From CAYWBI01 sp964456445 (GTDB lineage: Bacteria; Calditrichota; Calditrichia; Calditrichales; J004): a DNA stretch of 5,708 nt. Of this stretch, positions 1-5,708 are shown in pieces. Within the stretch, counting starts at the first letter, position 1. Each line of letters begins with the position of its first letter. The stretch spans positions 1 to 5,708 of the forward strand of contig CAYWBI010000222.1 in assembly GCA_964456445.1 (NCBI GenBank). Reading direction: 5' to 3'. The translations under genes and the position numbers were made by a program. Under the pieces are notes generated by a model that saw nothing but the letters and a program-made list of their open reading frames with translations, was not told the DNA's origin and did no database searches.

Positions 1-132
1 CAGGTTCCTTAACAGGCCTATTCTATTTCCACACAAAAGCCAGTAGTGCCAAAAAATTATAATAAAGGATAACAACGTTGTCAAATTAAAAAGGACAATT
101 TGTGCCGGGCCCATGAGTAGGCATCTGACTAA

Positions 133-256
133 CCCCGTCCTTTAGGGCGGGGATGGAAGCGAACGATACGACGAATGGGGCTTTAGCCCAACAACTTCAG
201 GGGCTAAAGCCCGGACGAATATGCAGGTTCGTTCGCCCCCGGGATAAATCCCGGGG
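133..256. repeat. BIME-like cluster of inverted REP-type hairpins, copy 1
   Basis: Three stems are visible. H1 pairs 133-140 with 145-152 around the loop TTTA. H2 pairs 178-189 with 201-212, 12 bp around an 11-base loop; each arm can also fold alone as GGGC-TTTA-GCCC or GGGC-TAAA-GCCC. H3 pairs 237-244 with 249-256 around TAAA. An extra stem, GCGAACGA (159-166) with TCGTTCGC (229-236), encloses H2. The cluster is symmetric about position 195, with TTTA loops on the left and TAAA loops on the right, as expected of two REP-like units in opposite orientation. Such elements are often mobilised by RAYT/IS200-type transposases elsewhere in the genome; that is family knowledge, and none is present here. 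Confidence 0.75.
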
Positions 257-431
257 TTATTCAAATGGATTTCGTTCATTTTTAATTCAGGAAGTATCTC
301 AGGTTCCTTAACAGGCCTATTCTATTTCCACACAAAAGCCAGTAGTGCCAAAAAATTATAATAAAGGATAACAACGTTGTCAAATTAAAAAGGACAATTT
401 GTGCCGGGCCCATGAGTAGGCATCTGACTAA

Positions 432-555
432 CCCCGTCCTTTAGGGCGGGGATGGAAGCGAACGATACGACGAATGGGGCTTTAGCCCAACAACTTCAGG
501 GGCTAAAGCCCGGACGAATATGCAGGTTCGTTCGCCCCCGGGATAAATCCCGGGG
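432..555. repeat. BIME-like cluster of inverted REP-type hairpins, copy 2
   Basis: This is an exact second copy of the hairpin cluster at 133-256, offset by 299. H1 is 432-439/444-451, the enclosing stem is 458-465/528-535, H2 is 477-488/500-511 and H3 is 536-543/548-555. It shows no compensatory or neutral differences from copy 1, so the duplication is either very recent, actively homogenised, or created during assembly. Confidence 0.75.
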
Positions 556-751
556 TTATTCAAATGGATTTCGTTCATTTTTAATTCAGGAAGTATCTCA
601 GGTTCCTTAACAGGCCTATTCTATTTCCACACAAAAGCCAGTAGTGCCAAAAATAAAAACGAGTAGTTTCTTTTAAGTATTTCTAAAGCTTTGGCCGATA
701 AACTAAGTGTATTGAAAATAATGCCTTAATATCCTGTCATATAACTTTTCC

Positions 752-757
752 GGAGAG
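752..757 (+). promoter_or_regulatory. Ribosome binding site deciding the kinase start
   Basis: GGAGAG lies directly against the ATG at 758 but 6 bases before the ATG at 764. The second spacing is normal for a Shine-Dalgarno sequence and the first is too short, so 764 is preferred. The choice removes only Met-Pro from the N-terminus. The leader 654-751 holds no -35/-10 pair with good spacing that I can support. Confidence 0.65.
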
Positions 758-763
758 ATGCCC

Positions 764-2503
764 ATGCGCACTCTTGTTTTTTTTATTTCTGTTGTCTTTT
801 TACATTTCGGATTTGCAGCGGACAATGCAAAAGCGCATGTGGATTCCATCAATTCCATTCCATACAAATACATCGTTTCCCACCTAAAAGAAAGTATCGA
901 TATCTTTTCAAAAAATATTGGGCAGGCCCGTTCTCTCAACTATGAATATGGCGAGGCCCGTGCCCTGGACAAACTTTCCCTTGCCGCGTACTTGAGGGGC
1001 AACCAGGATAGGGCAACAGATGCGGCCTTTAAAGCAATCCGTATCTATGAAAAATTACGTGCAGTTAAGGAGTTGAGCAATCTGTATGGCGAGTATGGCT
1101 ATCGTATTCAAAGACGCGACCTTCCTTCAGCAATTATATACATGCGTAAGGGAATTAACCTCGCGGAAAAAAACAATTTAAGTGAAACCTTAGCGCATCT
1201 TTATGATAATTATGGTGTTTTAACCCAAATGGCGGGAAAGACAGATAGCGCCCTTTATTATTATTCGAAATCATTGGATCTAAAATATGCGTTAAAAGAT
1301 AGTCTCGGCATTCCGTACAGTCTTAATAAAATACTCAGTATTTATGCAGAAACAGGTAATTTTAAGAAGGCCATATACTATCTAAAAGAATCAGACAAAA
1401 TAAGGGCAAACGAAAAGGGTGAATATGGCCGTACGGAAAACCTGATTATCCATGGCGAATTGAATGCGGCAATGGGGCAGTTTAATGCCGCTGTTGCATA
1501 TTTTAAACAAGCCATACGAAAGGCAAAGCAACTTCGACAGCAATATATGATCGAATATTGTTATGAGCAGCTTTCCAAAGTTTATGAAAAACAGAATAAA
1601 CCGGAACTTGCCTTGGAGAGTTATAAAAATTTTACCACTTATAAGGATAGCGTTTTGAATGAAAAAACCAATTCAAAAATTTCCGAACTGCAGATTTCCT
1701 ATGAAACAGAGAAAAAGGATCAGGTCATTAAACAGAATAAGCTGGAACTTCAAAACAAATCGCTGCAACTGGTTATTTTGGTGGGACTGGTATTGATTAT
1801 CCTAGGGGCACTGCTGTTGTCTTTTTGGTATTACAAACAAAAGCAAAACCGTTTAAAAAAAGAACTGGAAATTAAAAACAAATTAAAACAGGCGGAGCTT
1901 GAAAAAAAAATCAGTGATGAAAAACTGCATATTTCACGGGAATTACATGATAATATTGGTTCCAATCTTACCTTTATGATCAGCTCCATTGATAATCTTG
2001 AATACAGTGTAAAAAATCATGTCCTTATGGATCGTCTAAAGAAACTCAGTTCCCTTGGCCGGGAGACCATTGATGATCTGCGTAATTCTATCTGGGCCAT
2101 CAAAAGGGAAAGTGGCAGCGCAGAACAACTGGTTTTAAAAATAAGCGAACTCAGGCAAAAAATTAATTCAGGTATTGAACGACCTGAGATTCTGGTTGTG
2201 AATAATCTCAAGGAACCGCTTGAGTTGTCTTCCACTCAAATGCTTAACTTTTATCGTCTGGTACAGGAAGCGGTTCAAAATGCCATAAAGTATGCCGATG
2301 CGGACCGAATAAATATCATCTTCTCCCAGCAGGGCCATAGTCTGGAAATTTCGATTGAAGATGACGGGAAGGGCTTTGATCCAAATATGGAATCCAAGGG
2401 CAATGGCTTAAATAATATGCATGCGCGATGTGAAGAATCCGGATGTATGTTTAAAATAGATACTTCCCCCAGCGGCACCACAGTTAAAATGACCATGAAC
2501 TGA
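764..2503 (+). CDS. TPR-containing sensor histidine kinase (HisKA_3 / HATPase_c)
   Basis: This is a membrane sensor kinase of a two-component system, 579 residues from the preferred ATG (numbering from there). Residues 1-18 form a signal peptide with likely cleavage near Ala18. Residues ~38-290 are helical repeats of TPR type (for example the GKTDSALYYYSKSLDL segment), predicted outside the cytoplasm. A charged coiled coil (~301-333) leads into one membrane helix (~336-355), then a second coil (~358-388). The HisKA_3 segment contains ISRELHDNIGSNL, with His395 as the phosphorylation site, and a typical second helix with LRNSIWAIK (to ~447). The ATPase domain (~490-579) has the N box QEAVQNA with Asn506, the G1 box DDGKGF (533-538) and the G2 box GNGL (546-549), so it looks catalytically intact. 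The residue five after the His is Ser, not the Gln of NarX, so phosphatase activity is uncertain. The regulator gene follows 115 bases downstream and is the obvious partner. The ligand is unknown. Confidence 0.93.
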   Translation: MRTLVFFISVVFLHFGFAADNAKAHVDSINSIPYKYIVSHLKESIDIFSKNIGQARSLNYEYGEARALDKLSLAAYLRGNQDRATDAAFKAIRIYEKLRAVKELSNLYGEYGYRIQRRDLPSAIIYMRKGINLAEKNNLSETLAHLYDNYGVLTQMAGKTDSALYYYSKSLDLKYALKDSLGIPYSLNKILSIYAETGNFKKAIYYLKESDKIRANEKGEYGRTENLIIHGELNAAMGQFNAAVAYFKQAIRKAKQLRQQYMIEYCYEQLSKVYEKQNKPELALESYKNFTTYKDSVLNEKTNSKISELQISYETEKKDQVIKQNKLELQNKSLQLVILVGLVLIILGALLLSFWYYKQKQNRLKKELEIKNKLKQAELEKKISDEKLHISRELHDNIGSNLTFMISSIDNLEYSVKNHVLMDRLKKLSSLGRETIDDLRNSIWAIKRESGSAEQLVLKISELRQKINSGIERPEILVVNNLKEPLELSSTQMLNFYRLVQEAVQNAIKYADADRINIIFSQQGHSLEISIEDDGKGFDPNMESKGNGLNNMHARCEESGCMFKIDTSPSGTTVKMTMN

Positions 2504-2560
2504 TACCGCCACTAAAACCTAAAAATCCCGGATATGGGGTCAACCATAAATATAAAATAG

Positions 2561-2577
2561 GACATATGTCGTATATC
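2561..2577. promoter_or_regulatory. Palindrome upstream of the response regulator, possible operator
   Basis: GACATATGTC (2561-2570) is a perfect 10-bp palindrome running into GTATATC, about 40-58 bases before the regulator's ATG. Read on the minus strand, 2564-2577 is GATATACGACATAT, which resembles GGCATACGACGTAT at 3371-3384 upstream of the first lipoprotein gene (11 of 14 positions). An autoregulatory site for the NarL-type regulator is possible. A match of this quality between two AT-rich spacers can arise by chance, so the call is weak. Confidence 0.25.
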
Positions 2578-2618
2578 AGGTTTCGAAATTATTGTGTAAT
2601 TAGTACCTGGAGTAAACA

Positions 2619-3275
2619 ATGAAAAAAATAAAAATTGCACTTGCGGAAGACAATCAACGCCTGGCTACCGCATTCAGGGAAAAGCTGAGCCTGTTTAACG
2701 ATCTTATCGACTTCAGGTTTCATGCCGTTGATGGTGTTGAACTGTTAAAGCACCTTGAACAAGAACCGGACGTGGATGTAATCCTTATGGATATTGAGAT
2801 GCCCCGGATGGACGGAATTTCGGCCACCGCAGAGGTAAACAAAAAATATCCCAAGATCAAGATTGTAATACTCACGGTTTTTGATGATGAGGATAAGATA
2901 TTCCGGGCTATTCAGGCGGGGGCAAGCGGCTATCTGCTTAAAGATGAGCCTGCCAGAATGATAGTTGACGGGATAAAAACGATCCGGGATGGAGGGGCGC
3001 CGATGTCCCCAATTATAGCGGCAAAAACTTTGGGGTTGTTAAGAAACCCGGATAGTGCGCAAGAACCGGAAAAGGAGCTGGATGTGTCGTTGACAAAGAG
3101 GGAGGTTGATGTGTTGGAGCAGTTAAGCCAGGGTCTGGACTATCAAAAAATTGCCGCGGCATTATTTATTGCACCCTCAACCGTGCGGAAGCATATCGAA
3201 AATATCTATGAAAAACTTCATGTTCACAATAAAATGCAGGCTGTGCAGATGGCACAGAAACATAAACTTATCTAA
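2619..3275 (+). CDS. NarL/FixJ-family response regulator, LuxR-type HTH
   Basis: This 218-residue cytoplasmic DNA-binding regulator has the usual length for the family. The receiver domain (1-~125) has the acidic pair Glu10-Asp11, phosphoacceptor Asp58 in LMDIEMP, Thr86 in ILTVF and Lys108 in GYLLKDE, so every residue needed for phosphotransfer is present. After a linker (~142-155), the GerE/LuxR helix-turn-helix (~156-218) begins LTKREVDVLEQLSQG and includes the recognition region IAPSTVRKHIENIYEKL. Phosphorylation would be expected to promote dimerisation and DNA binding. GGAG at 2609-2612, six bases before the ATG, supports the start. It lies 115 bases after the histidine kinase with no terminator between them, so the two are probably co-transcribed. 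The target genes are not known; the adjacent lipoprotein genes are candidates by position only. Confidence 0.95.
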   Translation: MKKIKIALAEDNQRLATAFREKLSLFNDLIDFRFHAVDGVELLKHLEQEPDVDVILMDIEMPRMDGISATAEVNKKYPKIKIVILTVFDDEDKIFRAIQAGASGYLLKDEPARMIVDGIKTIRDGGAPMSPIIAAKTLGLLRNPDSAQEPEKELDVSLTKREVDVLEQLSQGLDYQKIAAALFIAPSTVRKHIENIYEKLHVHNKMQAVQMAQKHKLI

Positions 3276-3348
3276 GCGCATCATTTAGTGCCGAAATTTG
3301 ACCCCATTCAATCCTTCCTTCCTTAATATCAACCACCTTCGTTTAAGT

Positions 3349-3385
3349 TTGACAAGAAACTCAAAAATACGGCATACGACGTATT
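3349..3385 (+). promoter_or_regulatory. Candidate promoter and operator upstream of the lipoprotein genes
   Basis: TTGACA (3349-3354) matches the bacterial -35 consensus exactly. At normal spacing (18) the -10 position is only CATACG (3373-3378), a poor match, which would fit a promoter needing an activator. The same place carries the inverted repeat AATACG (3366-3371) / CGTATT (3380-3385) with an 8-base centre. The dyad overlaps the proposed -10 region and lies 73 bases before the ATG at 3458. No intrinsic terminator is visible between the regulator stop and this site, so readthrough from upstream is also possible. Confidence 0.35.
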
Positions 3386-3457
3386 GTTAAACCATCCATC
3401 GTCCTCTATTTTTTACCATTCAATTTTCTCAAAAAACAAATAGAGAGGTGGTGCACG

Positions 3458-3844
3458 ATGCATATCAGACAAATATTTATAATTGTTTCAATTTTATCTG
3501 CATTTTTATTTACATCCTGTTCGGAAAAAAACAATCCGGCCAGTTCAGGCGCTAACGGGGATTTTGAAGTGACCGTTGGCAGCGGTACCAAACCCGCATA
3601 TTCCTGGTCTGTTGGAAAAGCGTTTAGTGTTAGCGTAGTGCGCACCGCCGACCCCACGGTAATCGTTTGGGGAATAGCAACCCCGGGCCAGGGTAACATT
3701 GCCTCGCCTGCTACACATGGCGTTACCCCACAAGGCGCAGTGGCTACGGCAAAAACAGAACTCACTCTAAGTTCGGGCGTCGAATACAGGGTATCGGTTT
3801 CACTTATCGATGGAAAAACCGGATACACCGATTTTAAACCATAA
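3458..3844 (+). CDS. Small predicted lipoprotein, unknown function
   Basis: The 128-residue product has a lipoprotein signal peptide. A short basic N-terminus (His2, Arg4) precedes a hydrophobic stretch (6-18) and the lipobox-like FTSC, with Cys21 as the lipidated residue. Phe at -3 is tolerated but not the usual Leu. Ser follows the Cys, not Asp, so outer-membrane sorting is expected if the Lol rule applies. The mature part starts with a Ser/Asn/Gly-rich linker (22-34) and continues as alternating hydrophobic residues suggesting a compact beta-sandwich, with Trp51 and Trp71 and no further cysteine. I do not recognise the family. The start is supported by GAGGTG (3445-3450), seven bases upstream. 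The next gene begins 71 bases later and also encodes a lipoprotein, so a shared transcript and envelope role are likely. Confidence 0.8.
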   Translation: MHIRQIFIIVSILSAFLFTSCSEKNNPASSGANGDFEVTVGSGTKPAYSWSVGKAFSVSVVRTADPTVIVWGIATPGQGNIASPATHGVTPQGAVATAKTELTLSSGVEYRVSVSLIDGKTGYTDFKP

Positions 3845-3862
3845 ATAAAACCGACAACAGGA

Positions 3863-3874
3863 ACCGATATCGGT
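3863..3874. promoter_or_regulatory. 12-bp perfect palindrome between the lipoprotein genes
   Basis: ACCGATATCGGT is a perfect palindrome 42 bases before the ATG at 3916. Its half-site ACCGA also occurs at 3850-3854 and 3827-3831, and TCGGT at 3794-3798, so the motif clusters around the end of the preceding gene. It has no loop and no following T-run, so it is not an intrinsic terminator. A protein-binding site is possible; no protein can be named. Confidence 0.3.
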
Positions 3875-3915
3875 GACAAAAAAATAATCCATGAATCAAA
3901 ACAAGGGAGGCTCAC

Positions 3916-5583
3916 ATGAAGCAGTTTCATTCAAAAAAATATGTCCTTTTAATATTGGGCTTATTGTTTATTAGCTGTTCAACAATGATGAAGATGACAG
4001 GAAGTCTGGTCGGTTCATTGATGACACATAGCACAAACGATCTGAACAAGGCCGCAATACAAGTTTTTTTTATGCGCAATGTTTTTCCCAAAGCCACCAA
4101 TGTAGTAGAAACAGATTATTTTGGCGATACATGGCATGAACATGGCAACATGGTTTTTGTCAGCTTGTTAAACCGGGATGGAATGGGGATGTTAACCGTT
4201 GATGGAACCGTTGAAATTGACGGGGAAATTGTTCCACATATAAAAAACGGCTTTTATGGCAAGTGGATCGCCAAGGATGATTTATCACCCAAACGTGTGG
4301 TTATAAAAACAAAGACAGGCCAAACCGCGGAGTTTACCGTCAGCGCGCCGGAACCCATCAAAATTAAATCTGTCAATGGAAAAAAAGAAGGGGCGGAAAT
4401 TAACCTTAATTCAGACCTTACATTGGAAATGGAAAGTCCCAATGCAACGGAAAACACCGAATTCAAGATTGCCCTGATCAATGACATTATGGGCTTACAT
4501 GCCTTTACGGATATGGCGGTTTTTAAATATAAAAACAAAATAACCATTCCCGCGGCTATGTGGGAAAATACCGGATCTGGCATGGTGCCGAACGAGGGCG
4601 CAAACTGGTTAAAAGTTGATCGTTTTAATGTGATACCCACAAATATTAAAGGCGTTGGCGCTTCACAGATTGTAGGGATGTCCGTTGACTGCATTCCTGT
4701 TACCATAACGGGCAGCATTGATGAAAATATTTTTGGGACGTCATCCAATTATGGATTGCGTGTGAAGGAAGACCTGCAATCAAATGATGGTAATATGCAT
4801 ATTGATGTAACCAAACCAACCGCTTTTTTGGGCCGTCCGATGAGCAGCGGTAAAAAATTTGCCATGGCTTCTTTTACGGTAAGGGCAACACGGCTCAAAC
4901 AAAAAAGAACATCAAGCAGTTCATCAACAACAGGAAATATAACCACAACGACAACCACGACTGAAACCAGAACTTTTCCTAAACTACCGGATGCATATTG
5001 GAACAATCTTGTAAACACCCTTTATACCGACTTTAAAAGGGTATTAGATAATAACTATAACATTGAGTTGATTCCAATCAAAGATGTCTTGCGTGCACCA
5101 TCCTATGCCAGGCTTGAGCCAATTTCCGATAAGGTTTCTACCGTGGAAGTTGAAAAAAGTTATATGGGCACAAAGAACCTTATCCCTACAACACTTTCAG
5201 CCATCGTAGGCAATATCTCCACAACTTTTGCTTCGGACCGGGTGGACTCCCGTCTCATAAAAGAGCTGGGTGTTGACGGGCTGATCGCGGTTACGCTGGA
5301 TTTGGAAATGGACTGGGAGGGCGCCCTGTCGCCACGGCTAAGCTTTCGTATCTCCGGCGCACCAAATGGTTATATTGCCGGGCCCACCATTTATGCCCAG
5401 GGTGTTATCAGTGGAAAAGGCGTTGAGTGGGACAAAGCAAGGATGGATGCTAAATATGTTATGCAAGCCCTGCCCAACACGATCCGTCAGAAGGATTTGA
5501 TGAAGGCCTTGAACATTGCCTTTAAAAAACTGGACCGCTTGGAGAAGAAGCACGATTATGACAAGCTTTGGGCCCTGAAATAA
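3916..5583 (+). CDS. Large predicted lipoprotein, uncharacterised
   Basis: This 555-residue envelope protein has a lipoprotein signal. Lys-rich residues 2-8 and a hydrophobic core (9-19) lead to FISC, with Cys21 lipidated and Ser at +2, implying the outer membrane if the Lol rule holds. Residues ~45-300 appear mostly beta, with Ig-like character around 90-145 and no motif I recognise. A Ser/Thr-rich low-complexity loop (332-351) interrupts what looks like one alpha/beta domain (~315-465). That domain runs from a strand FAMASFTVRAT, through a helix around 358-378 and NIELIPIKDVL (382-392), to ELGVDGLIAVTLDLEMD (450-466). The pattern recalls the CsgG/LpoB/TolB-N type of envelope fold, but this is a topology impression, not a family match. 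The C-terminus (506-550) is helical and basic. GGGAGG (3905-3910), five bases upstream, gives the strongest ribosome site in the window. It is the last gene before the terminator and is probably co-expressed with the small lipoprotein. Confidence 0.8.
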   Translation: MKQFHSKKYVLLILGLLFISCSTMMKMTGSLVGSLMTHSTNDLNKAAIQVFFMRNVFPKATNVVETDYFGDTWHEHGNMVFVSLLNRDGMGMLTVDGTVEIDGEIVPHIKNGFYGKWIAKDDLSPKRVVIKTKTGQTAEFTVSAPEPIKIKSVNGKKEGAEINLNSDLTLEMESPNATENTEFKIALINDIMGLHAFTDMAVFKYKNKITIPAAMWENTGSGMVPNEGANWLKVDRFNVIPTNIKGVGASQIVGMSVDCIPVTITGSIDENIFGTSSNYGLRVKEDLQSNDGNMHIDVTKPTAFLGRPMSSGKKFAMASFTVRATRLKQKRTSSSSSTTGNITTTTTTTETRTFPKLPDAYWNNLVNTLYTDFKRVLDNNYNIELIPIKDVLRAPSYARLEPISDKVSTVEVEKSYMGTKNLIPTTLSAIVGNISTTFASDRVDSRLIKELGVDGLIAVTLDLEMDWEGALSPRLSFRISGAPNGYIAGPTIYAQGVISGKGVEWDKARMDAKYVMQALPNTIRQKDLMKALNIAFKKLDRLEKKHDYDKLWALK

Positions 5584-5612
5584 CCGAATTGTTATAACCT
5601 TTATATTTATTT

Positions 5613-5658
5613 ACACCCAATCCCACGACGTTGCTCACGGGATTGGGTGTTTCTTCTT
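5613..5658 (+). terminator. Intrinsic terminator after the large lipoprotein gene
   Basis: ACACCCAATCCC (5613-5624) pairs perfectly with GGGATTGGGTGT (5639-5650), giving a 12-bp stem around a 14-base loop, and TTCTTCTT follows at once. It lies 29 bases after the stop codon at 5583. The T-rich tail is on the + side only, so it should stop transcripts coming from the left. Nothing comparable follows the kinase, the regulator or the small lipoprotein, so this is the likely end of the whole transcription unit. Confidence 0.85.
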
Positions 5659-5683
5659 AACCCAACTTGGCTGTTAGTCTCTA

Positions 5684-5708
5684 CAAAGCCAATAGTGGCG
5701 GGGCTTTG
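5684..5708. repeat. Hairpin at the right window edge
   Basis: CAAAGCC (5684-5690) pairs with GGCTTTG (5702-5708) across 11 bases, and the stem may continue past the window. It has no T-run of its own within view. The sequence around CAAAGCCAATAGTGGC loosely resembles CAAAAGCCAGTAGTGCC at 35-50 in the 5' repeat, so it may be the edge of a related dispersed repeat. The resemblance is short and gapped. Confidence 0.4.

Larger units (their letters stand above)
1..653. repeat. Tandem direct repeat, period 299 bp, 2.2 copies
   Basis: Bases 1-299 and 300-598 read as identical, and 599-653 repeats the first 55 bases before the sequence diverges (A in the copies, T at 654). No plausible coding frame runs through the unit. 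It has an AT-rich part (about 51-102) containing the palindrome ACAACGTTGT (72-81) and a short stem CAAATT/AATTTG (82-87 with 97-102), followed by a GC-rich hairpin cluster (133-256). The array may continue left of the window, since no left boundary is visible. No transposase gene or target-site duplication is seen. It could be a tandemly duplicated non-autonomous or REP-like element, a structured RNA locus, or an assembly artefact. The repeat itself is read directly; its nature is open. Confidence 0.95.

Noticed and set aside
133..256. IS200/IS605 insertion sequence or TnpB omega RNA
   Set aside because: The hairpins resemble ends of such elements, but neither a TnpA nor a TnpB coding region exists in the window, so only a non-autonomous REP-like element can be claimed.
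1..653. CRISPR array
   Set aside because: The repeat period is 299 bases and the whole unit is repeated without variable spacers; no cas gene is present.
712..732. TTGAAA ... TAATAT as a kinase promoter
   Set aside because: The boxes are separated by only 9 bases, far from the 16-18 expected for a housekeeping promoter.
703..939. Short minus-strand reading frame of 78 codons over the kinase start
   Set aside because: It lies mostly opposite the well-supported kinase gene, shows no recognisable domain, and has no separate ribosome site that I can support.
3406..3930. Minus-strand reading frame of 174 codons opposite the small lipoprotein
   Set aside because: The + strand frame has a lipoprotein signal and a good ribosome site; the minus product reads as a shadow, Pro- and Val-rich without a domain.
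4909..4968. Phase-variable microsatellite in the Ser/Thr tract
   Set aside because: The codons vary (ACA, ACC, ACG, ACT, AGC, TCA), so there is no perfect short repeat to drive slippage.
4254..5018. Two minus-strand frames of 164 and 89 codons inside the large lipoprotein gene
   Set aside because: They are opposite an intact 555-codon gene; the repeated Val codons in the second are simply the complement of the Thr-rich tract.

Overview
The window carries a two-component regulatory pair and two predicted lipoproteins, all on the + strand, behind a non-coding tandem repeat. It looks like a bacterium of moderate-to-low GC. The kinase architecture (signal peptide, TPR sensor, one membrane helix, HisKA_3/HATPase) with a NarL-type regulator is most familiar from Bacteroidota and relatives (the FCB group, such as Ignavibacteria or Calditrichota). 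All four genes have clear Shine-Dalgarno sequences (GGAGAG, GGAG, GAGGTG, GGGAGG). That is less typical of classical Bacteroidia, so I would place it in the wider FCB group with low confidence; no marker gene fixes the phylum.

Layout: 1-653 is a non-coding direct repeat of period 299 (two identical full copies plus 55 bases). Each copy carries a symmetric cluster of GC-rich hairpins resembling paired REP elements (BIME-like). No transposase is present. 654-763 is a short leader. 764-2503 encodes a membrane-bound TPR sensor histidine kinase, and 2619-3275 encodes its likely partner, a NarL/LuxR-type response regulator. 3276-3457 is intergenic, with a TTGACA box and an inverted repeat. 3458-3844 encodes a 128-residue predicted lipoprotein and 3916-5583 a 555-residue predicted lipoprotein of unrecognised family. 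A strong intrinsic terminator follows at 5613-5658, and the window ends in another hairpin.

How they may work together (inference): the kinase senses an envelope-side signal through its TPR region and phosphorylates the regulator at Asp58. The regulator may act on the adjacent lipoprotein genes, which probably share one transcript ending at the terminator. The regulatory link rests only on gene order and weak shared motifs. The most unusual parts are the repeat, which may be a dispersed element or an assembly-graph loop, and the uncharacterised 555-residue lipoprotein.
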